A stretch of DNA of 64,000 bases, taken from Gimesia maris (GTDB lineage: Bacteria; Planctomycetota; Planctomycetia; Planctomycetales; Planctomycetaceae). Below, piece after piece: positions 15,831-24,934 of the stretch (its first letter is position 1; each line of letters begins with the position of its first letter). Location of the stretch: assembly GCF_008298035.1 (NCBI RefSeq), contig NZ_CP042910.1, forward strand, positions 2,247,001 through 2,311,000, written 5' to 3'. The notes below the pieces were generated by a model. It was not told the origin of the DNA. It searched no databases and saw only the letters and a program-made list of their open reading frames with translations. Position numbers and translations under genes: made by a program.

Positions 15831-15862
15831 TGTCATACCTCACGCGCATGGTTTTACGAAAA

Positions 15863-16756
15863 TTATTTCAGTGAGCACTGAGTCTGTGAATACTCGTGAA
15901 GACGTTTTCGGAATTCCAGTAGCAGTTGGCTCTGAAAGCGATAGGGATTCCAGACGACGGCGATTTTTCGCGTGGGTCTGTTTCCACTGATGGAGCGATA
16001 GACACGGCGGTCTGTTTTGTCGAGTTGGCGTGCCATCTGGGGAATCATGGAGATTCCATGCGATAAAGAGACCAGTTCCTGCACCATCGCCAGCTGACTG
16101 GTCTGCTCAACCGCCACGGGATGAAAGGAGCGTTGTCGGCAGAAGGATACAATATTATCTGACAGGCAGTGTGCTTCATCCAGCAGTACGAAGGGGTACG
16201 ATTTGATATCGTTTAAGCGGATATGAGGTTTGTTTACCAGGGGGTGATCTGGTGGCAGGACCAGAAACAGTTCTTCTTCGAACAGTTCCTCGACTTCCAG
16301 ATATTTGGCCGGGATCGGAAGGGCGATGATGGCGAGATCAATTTCTCCCTGGGTACAGCGTTTGAGCAAATGGTCGGTTGTGTCTTCCTGAACGATCAGC
16401 GACGCTTTAGGGAACTCGGCAGAGAACTGACGTAACAAATCAGGCAGGAAAAAAGGGGCAATGGTGGGGATGGCACCTACCCGAATCTGGCCGCTTTGAC
16501 CATCGTCTGAAATTTCCGCCTTCGTATCGGCAAGTAACGTGAGTACCTGCTGAGCACGAGACTGTAGTAACTTCCCCGCTTCCGTTAATGCGACGGAGCG
16601 GGTTTTACGCTCGAAGACCGGTTGCCCCAGTTCTTCTTCCAGTTTTTGAATGGAACGGCTGAGAGCAGGCTGCGAAATCATCAATTCTTCGGCTGCCCGG
16701 GTAAAATTACCGCGTTCGGCAACTCGTAAAAAATAGCGTAACTGATCAACTTCCAT
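15863..16756 (-). CDS. oxyR: LysR-family peroxide-sensing regulator OxyR
   Basis: A 297-residue LysR regulator. Residues 1-60 form the winged helix-turn-helix ([33 protein letters not shown]). The ligand domain contains [14 protein letters not shown], placing Cys197 and Cys206 nine residues apart, matching the Cys199/Cys208 peroxide-sensing disulfide pair of E. coli OxyR (HCLRDQ...FC). This distinguishes it from other LysR proteins. It is immediately upstream of katA in the same direction, a common pairing. It should activate katA on oxidation and may control its own gene. Confidence 0.92.
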   Translation of the reverse strand: MEVDQLRYFLRVAERGNFTRAAEELMISQPALSRSIQKLEEELGQPVFERKTRSVALTEAGKLLQSRAQQVLTLLADTKAEISDDGQSGQIRVGAIPTIAPFFLPDLLRQFSAEFPKASLIVQEDTTDHLLKRCTQGEIDLAIIALPIPAKYLEVEELFEEELFLVLPPDHPLVNKPHIRLNDIKSYPFVLLDEAHCLSDNIVSFCRQRSFHPVAVEQTSQLAMVQELVSLSHGISMIPQMARQLDKTDRRVYRSISGNRPTRKIAVVWNPYRFQSQLLLEFRKRLHEYSQTQCSLK

Positions 16757-17056
16757 CGCAGCGGGTTCCGATCTTGTGATGTTGAAAAGGTATTTAGAAT
16801 CTGTGTTCTATGCTGTGAAGGTATAGTTTAGTGGTTAAGCACCGCTGATAGCCATTACGAACCTGTTTCTGGATCTGATTTTTTCTCAAATCATTGGTAA
16901 AACTGGATTTGGAGGTTTGTCAAACTGAGTCTGCCTGCGAAAATAGAAGAGAACGGACAATATATATCCAAATATCTAAATCCTTGAATGTTATTAAGGA
17001 GTGATTTACGATACCTGTACTGAGATCCGTCAAATTTACTTCTTATGGAGTCCTGT
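16757..17056. other. Intergenic between oxyR and the cytochrome gene
   Basis: About 300 bp between divergent genes. A segment near 16817-16840 resembles a tRNA D arm but has no T arm and is not a tRNA. No promoter could be picked with confidence. Confidence 0.4.
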
Positions 17057-20000
17057 ATGGCGACCCTGTTCAAACGATTCAGTTTGATGTTACTTATGAG
17101 TTCCTGTGTGTTGCGCGCAGGTATTTCTGCTGAGGAAGTAAAGCCGGAAAAATTAACTTACGAAGAGCATATTCGCCCGATCTTCCGCGCCCATTGTTTT
17201 GACTGCCACGGCGCCGTTGAAGAAATGCAGGGGGGCCTCGATTTACGTCTGGTCCGTTTCATGACCAAAGGGGGAGAATCGGGTGAAGCGATCATTCCAG
17301 GGAAACCGGATGAGAGTTATCTGATTGAACGCATTGAAAGTGGCGATATGCCACCTGGCGAGGCACGGGTGCCTCAGGATCAGATCGAAACGCTGAAACG
17401 CTGGATCACCGCAGGAGCGAAAACGGCTCGACCGGAACCAGATACCATTGAACCAGGATTGGGAATCACACCCGAAGAACGGGCCTACTGGGCGTTCCAG
17501 CCTGTAAAGAGGCCAGCGGTTTCAGAGGAATTGAAAAGCCGTCAGGGAGTGCGTTCGCCCATCGATGCTTTACTTTTAAAAGCAATGCCGGAAGGGCTGG
17601 CATTTTCTCCCGACGCCGAAAAACTGACACAGATCAAGCGCGCCAGTTTCGATCTGCTGGGCCTGCCTCCCAGTCCCGAACAGATTCGCCGAGTCATGGC
17701 TGATCAGTCGGTCGGCTGGTATGAAACTTATCTGGATGAACTGTTACAGTCGCCTCACTATGGCGAACGCTGGGCGCGTCACTGGCTGGATGTCGCCGGC
17801 TATGCAGACTCCGAAGGTTATACGGTCAATGATGTGGTGCGACCCTGGGCCTGGAAGTACCGCGACTATGTAATTCGATCTCTGAATGCCAATAAACCTT
17901 TCGATCAATTCATCCAGGAACAGCTTGCCGGGGATGAATTAGCCGGAAAGCGTGAAGGCGATCTGACGGAAAAACAGATTGCACTGCTGACGGCGACCGG
18001 TTTTTTACGCATGGCCGCCGATGGTACGGGGAGTGGCAGTAATACACCTGAAGCCCGCAATCAGGTGATTGCGGATACAATGAAAATTGTCAGCAGTTCT
18101 TTGATGGGGGTCAGTGTCGCTTGTGCACAATGCCACGACCACCGCTATGACCCGATTCCGCAATCGGATTACTTCGCGATGCGGGCCATCTTTGAACCGG
18201 CGTTTGACTGGCAGAAGTGGCAGACACCACCACAACGGCAAGTTTCACTTTACACAGCCGCTGATCGGGCGAAAGCAGCTGAAATTGAAGCCGAAGTTCA
18301 GAAAGTCGTTGCTAAGAAAAGTGAAAAGCAGGCAGCGTATATGGCGGAAGCCCTGGAGACGGAGCTGAAGAAATATGAGCAGCCTTTGCGGGATCAGCTC
18401 AAAGCGGCTTACCAGACAGCCGCGGATAAAAGAACTCCTGAGCAGAAAGAACTGCTTAAGAAAAACCCGAGCGTGAATATTTCACCGGGCGTGTTGTATC
18501 AGTATCTGCCTAAAGCTGCAGAAGAATTGAAGGAATTTGATAAACAGATTGCCGACATCAGAAGTAAAAAACCGGTAGAAGAGTTTTTGCGCGTGGCCGT
18601 AGAGCCTGCTAATCATCTACCCGTCACAAAGCTGTTTTATCGTGGTGATTACCGTCAACCCAAACAGGTGGTTGAGCCTGCAGGATTGACAGTGGTCGCA
18701 CCAGAAGGGGAACGCAGGAAATTCCCGGTGAATGACGATACTCTGCCTACGTCCGGACGACGTCTGGCCTTCGCTCGCTGGCTGACGAACGGAGAACATC
18801 CGCTGGTCGCACGTGTGCTGGTAAACCGGATCTGGTTACATCACTTTGGCCGGGCGATTGTCAGCACGCCGGGGGAATTCGGCAAGCTGGGTTCGACTCC
18901 CACGCATCCGGAATTACTCGACTGGCTGGCTTCAGAATTCATGCAGCAGGGATGGGATCTCAAGCAACTGCATCGAACGATCATGCTGTCGACCGCGTAC
19001 CGCCAGGCAGGTGCCTCTGATCCGAGTAAGGAATCCATCGACCCGGAAAATAATTACTACTGGCGGAAACCCATTGTCCGTCTCGAGGCGGAAACGCTGC
19101 GGGATCGGATGCTGGCCGTTTCCGGTGTACTCGATCCACAGCTGTTTGGTGCCCCGGTAGGAATAAAAGAGGACGACTTCGGTCAGGTTGTGGTCTCCGG
19201 CGATCAGCTTCGTCGCAGTCTGTATATTCAGGCCCGCCGCAGTCAGCCGGTGGGAATGCTGCAGACCTTTGATGCGCCGGTAATGGAGATCAACTGTGAG
19301 CGGCGTTCCAGTTCGACTGTCGCCACGCAGTCCCTGATGCTGATGAACGGCAGTTTTATCCTTTCTCAATCTGCGAAGCTGGCAGAACGTCTGTCGCGGG
19401 AAGCACCCGAACTCAAACCCGATCTGCTGGCATCACTGCCTGAACTGCCACCAACTGCCAGGCCGGTGTGGAGTTACGGTTATGGTAAACTGGATGAATC
19501 GACAGCGCCGCAGCTTACTTTTACTGCGCTTCCGCATTGGACCGGTTCCAGCTGGCAGGGCGGTCCCCAGCTTCCGGATCCTGCTCTGGGCTGGGTGACG
19601 TTGAATGCGGGAGGCGGTCACCCTGCCAGTCAGTATGTTGCCATCCGTCGCTGGACAGCGCCTGTATCGGGGACTTTGTCAGTCAGCGGAAAATTACAGC
19701 ATGGCAGTGAGCACGGGAATGGCGTGCGGGCACTGGTACTTTCCAGTCGATCCGGTCTCGCTGGCCAGTGGGCTGGTAAGAATCAGTCAGTCGATACAAC
19801 CGTCAGTTCACTCGCCGTTCAACAGGGGGATACGATCGATTTTATTACGGATTGTAAACAGAACGATGTCGGCTTCGATTCCTTCTCCTGGGGTGTTAAG
19901 TTGTCGCTGAAAAACGAGCAGGGGGGAGTGCAGAAGTGGGATTCAGCCGCTGAGTTTCGGGGACCGGAACCAGAGCAGAAAAGTCTGCCTGCCCAGGCCG

Positions 20001-20200
20001 CTTATGCATTTGAACTGGCTCTCTGTCGTCAACCGACGCCGGACGAACTGCTGCTGGTGACCCGTTTTATCAACAACCAGATGGTTTATCTGCAACAGCA
20101 CCCGGAACAGCTTCCCAAAGACGTCACGCCCGGCAGACAGGTCATTACGAATTTGTGCCAGGCATTGATGAGTTCCAATGAATTCTTATATGTCGATTAA
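17057..20200 (+). CDS. Planctomycete cytochrome DUF1549/DUF1553 protein with an inserted domain
   Basis: About 1047 residues. The start is ATG 17057 (MATLFKRFSL) because GGAG lies 7 nt upstream; the ATG at 17045 is less likely. Order: signal peptide; PSCyt1 domain with haem motif CFDCH (about 47-51) and GGLDLR; PSCyt2/DUF1549 with SPHYGERWARHWLDVAGYAD and a second motif CAQCHDHRYDPIP; a coiled, lysine-rich linker; and PSD1/DUF1553 with TNGEHPLVARVLVNRIWLHH. An extra beta-rich segment of about 160 residues (19430-19980) is inserted before the last DUF1553 helix (AYAFELALCRQPTPDELLLV). The partner DUF1501 gene follows after 90 bp. These families are exported and paired across the phylum; the biochemical role is unknown. 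Confidence 0.92.
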   Translation: MATLFKRFSLMLLMSSCVLRAGISAEEVKPEKLTYEEHIRPIFRAHCFDCHGAVEEMQGGLDLRLVRFMTKGGESGEAIIPGKPDESYLIERIESGDMPPGEARVPQDQIETLKRWITAGAKTARPEPDTIEPGLGITPEERAYWAFQPVKRPAVSEELKSRQGVRSPIDALLLKAMPEGLAFSPDAEKLTQIKRASFDLLGLPPSPEQIRRVMADQSVGWYETYLDELLQSPHYGERWARHWLDVAGYADSEGYTVNDVVRPWAWKYRDYVIRSLNANKPFDQFIQEQLAGDELAGKREGDLTEKQIALLTATGFLRMAADGTGSGSNTPEARNQVIADTMKIVSSSLMGVSVACAQCHDHRYDPIPQSDYFAMRAIFEPAFDWQKWQTPPQRQVSLYTAADRAKAAEIEAEVQKVVAKKSEKQAAYMAEALETELKKYEQPLRDQLKAAYQTAADKRTPEQKELLKKNPSVNISPGVLYQYLPKAAEELKEFDKQIADIRSKKPVEEFLRVAVEPANHLPVTKLFYRGDYRQPKQVVEPAGLTVVAPEGERRKFPVNDDTLPTSGRRLAFARWLTNGEHPLVARVLVNRIWLHHFGRAIVSTPGEFGKLGSTPTHPELLDWLASEFMQQGWDLKQLHRTIMLSTAYRQAGASDPSKESIDPENNYYWRKPIVRLEAETLRDRMLAVSGVLDPQLFGAPVGIKEDDFGQVVVSGDQLRRSLYIQARRSQPVGMLQTFDAPVMEINCERRSSSTVATQSLMLMNGSFILSQSAKLAERLSREAPELKPDLLASLPELPPTARPVWSYGYGKLDESTAPQLTFTALPHWTGSSWQGGPQLPDPALGWVTLNAGGGHPASQYVAIRRWTAPVSGTLSVSGKLQHGSEHGNGVRALVLSSRSGLAGQWAGKNQSVDTTVSSLAVQQGDTIDFITDCKQNDVGFDSFSWGVKLSLKNEQGGVQKWDSAAEFRGPEPEQKSLPAQAAYAFELALCRQPTPDELLLVTRFINNQMVYLQQHPEQLPKDVTPGRQVITNLCQALMSSNEFLYVD

Positions 20201-20290
20201 TATTAGTCGATTAATATTACATGTGATGTGCGGTTTGACTGATGCCCATTCTCGAAAGCATTCGAGTTCCTTCTTTCTGGTATTTAACAG

Positions 20291-21730
20291 ATGACACAAT
20301 TTAGCAGACGACAGTTTTTAGCAGAAAACGCAATGGGAATTGGGACTGTTGCGCTGGCCTGGCTGCTTCAACAGGATCAACTCCTGGCGCGTCCCAAGAA
20401 TATTCCCATCAAGCAGCCTCATTTCGATCTGACTCCTAAAGCTGCCCAGTTTGCACCGCAGGCCAAAGCCATGATCTCGCTGTTTCAACATGGCGGTCCG
20501 GCGCATATGGATCTGACCGATCCCAAGCCGGAGTTGACCAAATATAGCGGGACCGATTTTAAAGGCGATATCCAATACAGCTTCGTGCAGCAGGCCAGTA
20601 AAAAACTGCTGGGGAGTCCGTGGAAATTTCAGAAACATGGGGAATGTGGGACCGAACTTTCGGAACTACTGCCTCACCTGGCAGAAATCGTGGACGACAT
20701 CTGTGTGGTTCGTTCGATGCATACCGGCGCCAATGGTCACGAAGTCTCGATCCGATATTTTCATGGCGGGATTCCCGGAGTGCTGGGGCGTCCTAATCTG
20801 GGGTCCTGGCTGGTGTATGGATTAGGTTCAGAATCTCAAAATCTGCCGGCTTATATGGTGTTGACCGATCCGGGGGGATTGCCCGTGGACGGCGTCACAA
20901 ACTGGTCAAACGGATTTATGCCGTCATTGTTTCAAGGGACCGTGTTGCGACCCAGGGAGCCACGAATTCTGAATCTGGATGCGCCGGCACATCTGCAGGG
21001 CTCTCTGCAGCAGCAGAATCTGGAACTGTTGCAGACACTCAATAAGCGACATTACGAGCAGCATCCGCACGAATCGGATCTGGAAGCGCGAATCTCCAGC
21101 TATGAACTGGCAGCGCGGATGCAGACCTCTGCCCGCGAAGCATTGGATCTCTCTCAGGAAACCAAAGCGACGCAGGAGATGTATGGTCTGGATGATCCCA
21201 AAACAAAAGAATACGGAACCAGGTGCCTGATCGCCCGCCGCCTGGTGGAACGCGGGGTGCGATTCGTACAACTGTTCCTTGGAGGTCAACCCTGGGACAA
21301 TCACAGCAATATTTCAACCGGACTGCCGGCCATTTGTCATCGGACAGATCAACCGTCCGCTGCCTTGGTAAAAGACCTGAAACAGCGGGGCATGCTGGAT
21401 TCGACGCTGGTACACTGGGGAGGTGAAATCGGGCGATTGCCTGTGACGCAGAACCATGGTGATGCCAAGAGTGCAGGCCGCGACCATAACGGCCAGGGTT
21501 TCAGTATCTGGTTGGCCGGTGGCGGAATCAAAGGGGGGATGACCTTTGGGAAAACCGATGAGTTCGGGCATAAGGCGGTCGAAAATGTGGTGACCCCCAA
21601 CGACTTCCAGGCTACCATCATGCGGTTGTTTGGTCTCGATTATCAGCAACTGCTCTATCACCACAATGGCCAGGAACAGATTATTACCAATGGTCGTCCC
21701 GCGCGGATTGTTTCGGACATTTTGTCGTAG
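20291..21730 (+). CDS. DUF1501 family protein (Tat-exported, sulfatase/phosphatase-like fold)
   Basis: A 479-residue protein with a Tat signal (FSRRQFLAENAMG). It has the family elements SLFQHGGPAHMDLTDPKP, HTGANGHEVSIRYFHGG, RRLVERGVRFVQLFLGGQPW, the HWGGEIGR segment and AGRDHNGQGFSIWLAGGGIKGG. DUF1501 is related to the alkaline phosphatase and sulfatase superfamily, but the substrate is not known. It forms an operon-like pair with the cytochrome gene upstream, the usual arrangement in Planctomycetes. Some copies in this family retain histidines and aspartates that could bind metal (DNHSN, GRDHN). The reaction is not assigned. Confidence 0.9.
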   Translation: MTQFSRRQFLAENAMGIGTVALAWLLQQDQLLARPKNIPIKQPHFDLTPKAAQFAPQAKAMISLFQHGGPAHMDLTDPKPELTKYSGTDFKGDIQYSFVQQASKKLLGSPWKFQKHGECGTELSELLPHLAEIVDDICVVRSMHTGANGHEVSIRYFHGGIPGVLGRPNLGSWLVYGLGSESQNLPAYMVLTDPGGLPVDGVTNWSNGFMPSLFQGTVLRPREPRILNLDAPAHLQGSLQQQNLELLQTLNKRHYEQHPHESDLEARISSYELAARMQTSAREALDLSQETKATQEMYGLDDPKTKEYGTRCLIARRLVERGVRFVQLFLGGQPWDNHSNISTGLPAICHRTDQPSAALVKDLKQRGMLDSTLVHWGGEIGRLPVTQNHGDAKSAGRDHNGQGFSIWLAGGGIKGGMTFGKTDEFGHKAVENVVTPNDFQATIMRLFGLDYQQLLYHHNGQEQIITNGRPARIVSDILS

Positions 21731-21882
21731 TTGGATGTGATCAGTACTGTCTGCGCGTTGTACCTGATAAACTGTATGCGGTCTGGTGGGGACAGGTCCG
21801 TTTGTAGTACCCCTGGTTTTAAAGTCATTGATCTTCTGGTTGCCTGGAGTGATGCTCACACAGCAGGGGCCCGGAGGAAGTG

Positions 21883-21906
21883 ATGGAGCGACTCGAATCG
21901 ACTTAG
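21883..21906 (+). promoter_or_regulatory. Seven-codon leader frame with strong ribosome site
   Basis: GGAGG at 21873-21877 lies 5 nt upstream of ATG 21883, which opens MERLEST and stops with TAG at 21906. The methyltransferase ATG follows two bases later (21909) and has no ribosome site of its own. This fits translational reinitiation or coupling. It may be fortuitous. Confidence 0.4.
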
Positions 21907-21908
21907 AT

Positions 21909-22616
21909 ATGAATTTCAAAATCCGACAGCGAGAACCGGAATTGATGGATCAGCCCGGTTTGTCTGCAGGCGAGCATGGTCGCGCCCTGGCGGGGCTGGG
22001 ACGCATCAACTGGTGGAGTCGCAGTGATGCCATCGTATGGCCGGCCGTTCTGGAATCAGCCCGACGTCGCGCTGGGAAACCTTTGCAGATACTGGATATT
22101 GCCAGTGGTGGCGGAGATGTCGCGCTGAGTATTGCTGCCCGCGCAGAACGCGCGGGAATTCCTGTTGAGATTGATGGCTGTGATATCAGCCCTTTCGCTA
22201 TCAGCTACGCCACTCAGCAGGCCGCAGCCCGGGGACTGGAGCAGGTGCGTTTTTTTGAATGCGACGTGCTCACACAATCGCTGGATAAACAATATGACGT
22301 GGTCATGTGCTCGTTATTCCTGCATCATCTCGATGAGGAGCCTGCTCAGCAGCTTCTCAAAATCATGGCAGAGTCGAGCAGAGAACTGATACTGGTGAAT
22401 GATTTATGCCGGTCGCGCGCCGGTTATTGTCTGGCGTGGACTGCCTGTCGTTTATTGACTCGTTCACCAGTGGTGCATGCGGATGGCCCGCTTTCGGTCG
22501 CGGGTGCGTTTACGGTGAATGAAATTACCGAACTGGCGAGACAGGCCGGCTTGAGTGGATTTCAGGTCACGCGTCACTGGCCTCAACGCTGGTTACTGAA
22601 GTGGAGTCGGAAATGA
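21909..22616 (+). CDS. SAM-dependent methyltransferase of the type III PKS cluster
   Basis: A 235-residue class I methyltransferase. The frame is open from 21786, but residues before MNFKIRQREPELMDQPG have no domain character, so I use ATG 21909. SAM-binding motif I is LDIASGGGDVALSIA; the acidic motif II is EIDGCDIS; FFECDVLTQ and MCSLFLHHLDEE follow. The gene overlaps the next one by ATGA and forms the first gene of a methyltransferase, FAD oxidoreductase and type III PKS operon. By analogy with alkylresorcinol and alkylquinone clusters, it probably methylates the aromatic polyketide or its oxidised product. It could also act on oxygen or carbon; the sequence does not decide. Confidence 0.85.
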   Translation: MNFKIRQREPELMDQPGLSAGEHGRALAGLGRINWWSRSDAIVWPAVLESARRRAGKPLQILDIASGGGDVALSIAARAERAGIPVEIDGCDISPFAISYATQQAAARGLEQVRFFECDVLTQSLDKQYDVVMCSLFLHHLDEEPAQQLLKIMAESSRELILVNDLCRSRAGYCLAWTACRLLTRSPVVHADGPLSVAGAFTVNEITELARQAGLSGFQVTRHWPQRWLLKWSRK

Positions 22617-23776
22617 CTCTGACCAGTTCTCTGAACCGGGAAACTGCCTGCGGGCAAAGTTGGGATGTCATCGTGATTGGCGCGGGGCCGGCGGGAGCGG
22701 TGGCAGCCCGTCAGCTGGCACTACAGAAGTTGCGGACACTGTTGATCGAACGTAAAACATTTCCCCGCTACAAAGTCTGTGGCTGCTGTCTGAATCAGCG
22801 GGCGATCAATGCCTTGCAACAGATCGGTCTGGGACAGTTACTGGAATCTGCGGGGGCTGTGCCGTTAACTCAGTTTCGCATGCAATACCAGGGACGAAAA
22901 GCAGCCGTATCTTTACCGGGAGGACTGGCGATTTCTCGCGAAGTCTTCGACACACTTCTGGTTCAGTCAGCGATCGATGCAGGTGCTGCGTATCTTCAGG
23001 AGACTTCCGCGACAATTGTCGACAGTGCAGAAAAACGATCTTCCCGAACAGTGGAACTCAATTTTCAGGGACACACAGCCGGTTCAGTGTCTGCCAAAAT
23101 TGTGCTGGCAGCAGATGGGCTGGGGCATCCCAGTCTGCAGAATTGTGCGGGGTTTGACATGCAGGTTGCCTCTGATTCTCGAATAGGCGTCGGTGCTGCG
23201 TTTGTTGTCAAAAATCAGTCATCCTATCCGGCTGGTTTGATTCACATGGCGATACACAAATCCGGATATGTGGGACTGGTGCGTGTTGAGGGAGATCTCC
23301 TGAATCTGGCTGCTGCCATTGACCGGGATTTTATGAAACAGTGTGCCGGGCCTGCAGACGCGGTATTGCAGATCCTGAGAGCCTCTGAATCTCCCTTGTT
23401 GCCTGAAATGACCGAGAGCAATTTTAAGGGAACATTGCCCGTCACCCGTAAAACTCTGCGACCGGTGGGTAACCGGTTGTTTATACTGGGAGATGCGGCC
23501 GGCTATCTGGAACCGTTTACCGGAGAAGGGATGGCGAATGCGATCACGGAAGGAATGGCTGTCGCGCAACTGGTGCCGCAAGGATTACGCCATTGGGATT
23601 CCGCGCTGGAACAAAAATGGTTAAAGGCCCACTATGCATTGACGGAGGGGCGTTTGTTCTGGTGCCGCTGGCTGGCGCGGTTATTGCGTTCTCCTGCCGC
23701 TGTGGGTTGGGGACTGCGACTGTTTCACCTGTTTCCCGGAATGGCCCGGCCGATTGTCGCCCGCTTGAATCATTGA
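22613..23776 (+). CDS. FAD-dependent oxidoreductase, geranylgeranyl-reductase/hydroxylase type
   Basis: A 387-residue flavoprotein. ATG 22613 overlaps the upstream stop in ATGA and has GGAG in front; a GTG at 22601 is an alternative. The dinucleotide-binding site is VIVIGAGPAGAVAARQL, followed by the family motif FPRYKVCGCCLN and, near residue 300, LGDAAGYLEPFTGEGM, which contacts FAD. This group includes geranylgeranyl reductases and group A aromatic hydroxylases. Between a methyltransferase and a type III PKS, the likely role is hydroxylating or oxidising the polyketide ring, as flavoproteins do in resorcinol-to-quinone clusters. Soluble, cytoplasmic. Confidence 0.85.
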   Translation: MTLTSSLNRETACGQSWDVIVIGAGPAGAVAARQLALQKLRTLLIERKTFPRYKVCGCCLNQRAINALQQIGLGQLLESAGAVPLTQFRMQYQGRKAAVSLPGGLAISREVFDTLLVQSAIDAGAAYLQETSATIVDSAEKRSSRTVELNFQGHTAGSVSAKIVLAADGLGHPSLQNCAGFDMQVASDSRIGVGAAFVVKNQSSYPAGLIHMAIHKSGYVGLVRVEGDLLNLAAAIDRDFMKQCAGPADAVLQILRASESPLLPEMTESNFKGTLPVTRKTLRPVGNRLFILGDAAGYLEPFTGEGMANAITEGMAVAQLVPQGLRHWDSALEQKWLKAHYALTEGRLFWCRWLARLLRSPAAVGWGLRLFHLFPGMARPIVARLNH

Positions 23777-23805
23777 AAAATTATGACAGTAATTAAAGAG
23801 TATTT

Positions 23806-24909
23806 ATGAGTTTTGAAATATTGGGAATTGGTACCACAAATCCAGAGCATTCGATTCAGCAGTCGGAGGCAGCTGTTCACGCGCAGTCGCTTTCGTGTCA
23901 TGCCGAATCAACAGAACAGCAGCGACGTCTGCTGCCTGTACTCTATCGCAGGGCGGGAGTGAAAACACGACACAGCGTTGTTCTGGAAAACAGTTCGGGT
24001 GAGGAAGCGGTCAGACAGACGTTTTATCAGCCCGCCGATTCTCCCGTTGATCTGGGACCTGCGACATCGACACGCATGCAGGAATATGAGAAACATGCGG
24101 CTGAGCTGGCAATCACTGCTGTGCGAGAAGCATTGGACTCAGCGAATGTCAATCCCGCCGAAGTGACTCAACTGGTGACCGTTTCCTGCAGTGGATTCAG
24201 TGCCCCGGGTTTTGATCTGCAGGTGTTGAAGCAGCCTGGTTTTTCTCCTGATGTTTCGCGGACACACATCGGTTTTATGGGATGCCATGGCGCATTGAAC
24301 GGTCTGCGTGTGGCGAAGTCATTTACCGATAACGATCCGGAGGCCTGTGTGGTCGTCTGTGCGGTTGAGCTTTGCAGTCTGCATCAGCAGTATGGCTGGT
24401 GTCCTGATAAAATTGTGGCCAACGCCCTGTTTGCAGACGGCGCTGCCGCTGTTGTGGGGAAACAGTCACAAAGCAGTTCCAGCGATCATTGGAAATTAGT
24501 TGCCTCCGGTTCGACGGTTGTCCCGGATTCGGAAGAGATGATGAGCTGGCGGATTGGAGACCACGGATTTGAAATGACACTGTCTCCACTGATACCGGAT
24601 CTGATCAAGTCCCGGTTACGCCCCTGGCTGGAGAACTGGCTGGCCGGACAGGGAACGAGTATTGAAGAAATCCGGAGCTGGGCCATTCATCCAGGCGGCC
24701 CAAGGATACTGACTGCGGTGTCAGAAGCAGTCGGGTTTGACGAAGAAAAACTGGTACCTTCCCGCGCGATCCTTGCCGAGTTTGGAAACATGTCGTCACC
24801 AACGGTGCTCTTTATTTTGCAGCGTTTGCAGGCAACTCGGACAGCGCGTCCCTGTGTGATGCTGGGCTTTGGTCCCGGTCTGACGATTGAAGCGGCTCTG
24901 GTGAAATAA
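23806..24909 (+). CDS. Type III polyketide synthase (chalcone/stilbene synthase family)
   Basis: A 367-residue ketosynthase-like enzyme with the complete Cys-His-Asn triad: Cys160 in HIGFMGCHGALNG, His295 in WAIHPGGPRIL and Asn328 in AEFGNMSSPTV. The FADGAAA and GFGPGLTIE motifs are also typical. Bacterial members condense an acyl-CoA starter with malonyl-CoA to make alkylresorcinols, alkylpyrones or related rings. The last gene of the three-gene operon, it ends 25 bp from a convergent second methyltransferase. The starter chain length cannot be inferred by eye. The non-plant N-terminus (NPEHSIQQSEA) matches bacterial rather than plant enzymes. Confidence 0.93.
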   Translation: MSFEILGIGTTNPEHSIQQSEAAVHAQSLSCHAESTEQQRRLLPVLYRRAGVKTRHSVVLENSSGEEAVRQTFYQPADSPVDLGPATSTRMQEYEKHAAELAITAVREALDSANVNPAEVTQLVTVSCSGFSAPGFDLQVLKQPGFSPDVSRTHIGFMGCHGALNGLRVAKSFTDNDPEACVVVCAVELCSLHQQYGWCPDKIVANALFADGAAAVVGKQSQSSSSDHWKLVASGSTVVPDSEEMMSWRIGDHGFEMTLSPLIPDLIKSRLRPWLENWLAGQGTSIEEIRSWAIHPGGPRILTAVSEAVGFDEEKLVPSRAILAEFGNMSSPTVLFILQRLQATRTARPCVMLGFGPGLTIEAALVK

Positions 24910-24934
24910 TGCCGGACCGACAGCACAACCGTAT

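Noticed and set aside
16817..16895. A tRNA-like D arm (TAGTTTAGTGGTTAAGC)
   Set aside because: No T arm, no acceptor pairing and no plausible anticodon stem follow, so it is not a tRNA gene.
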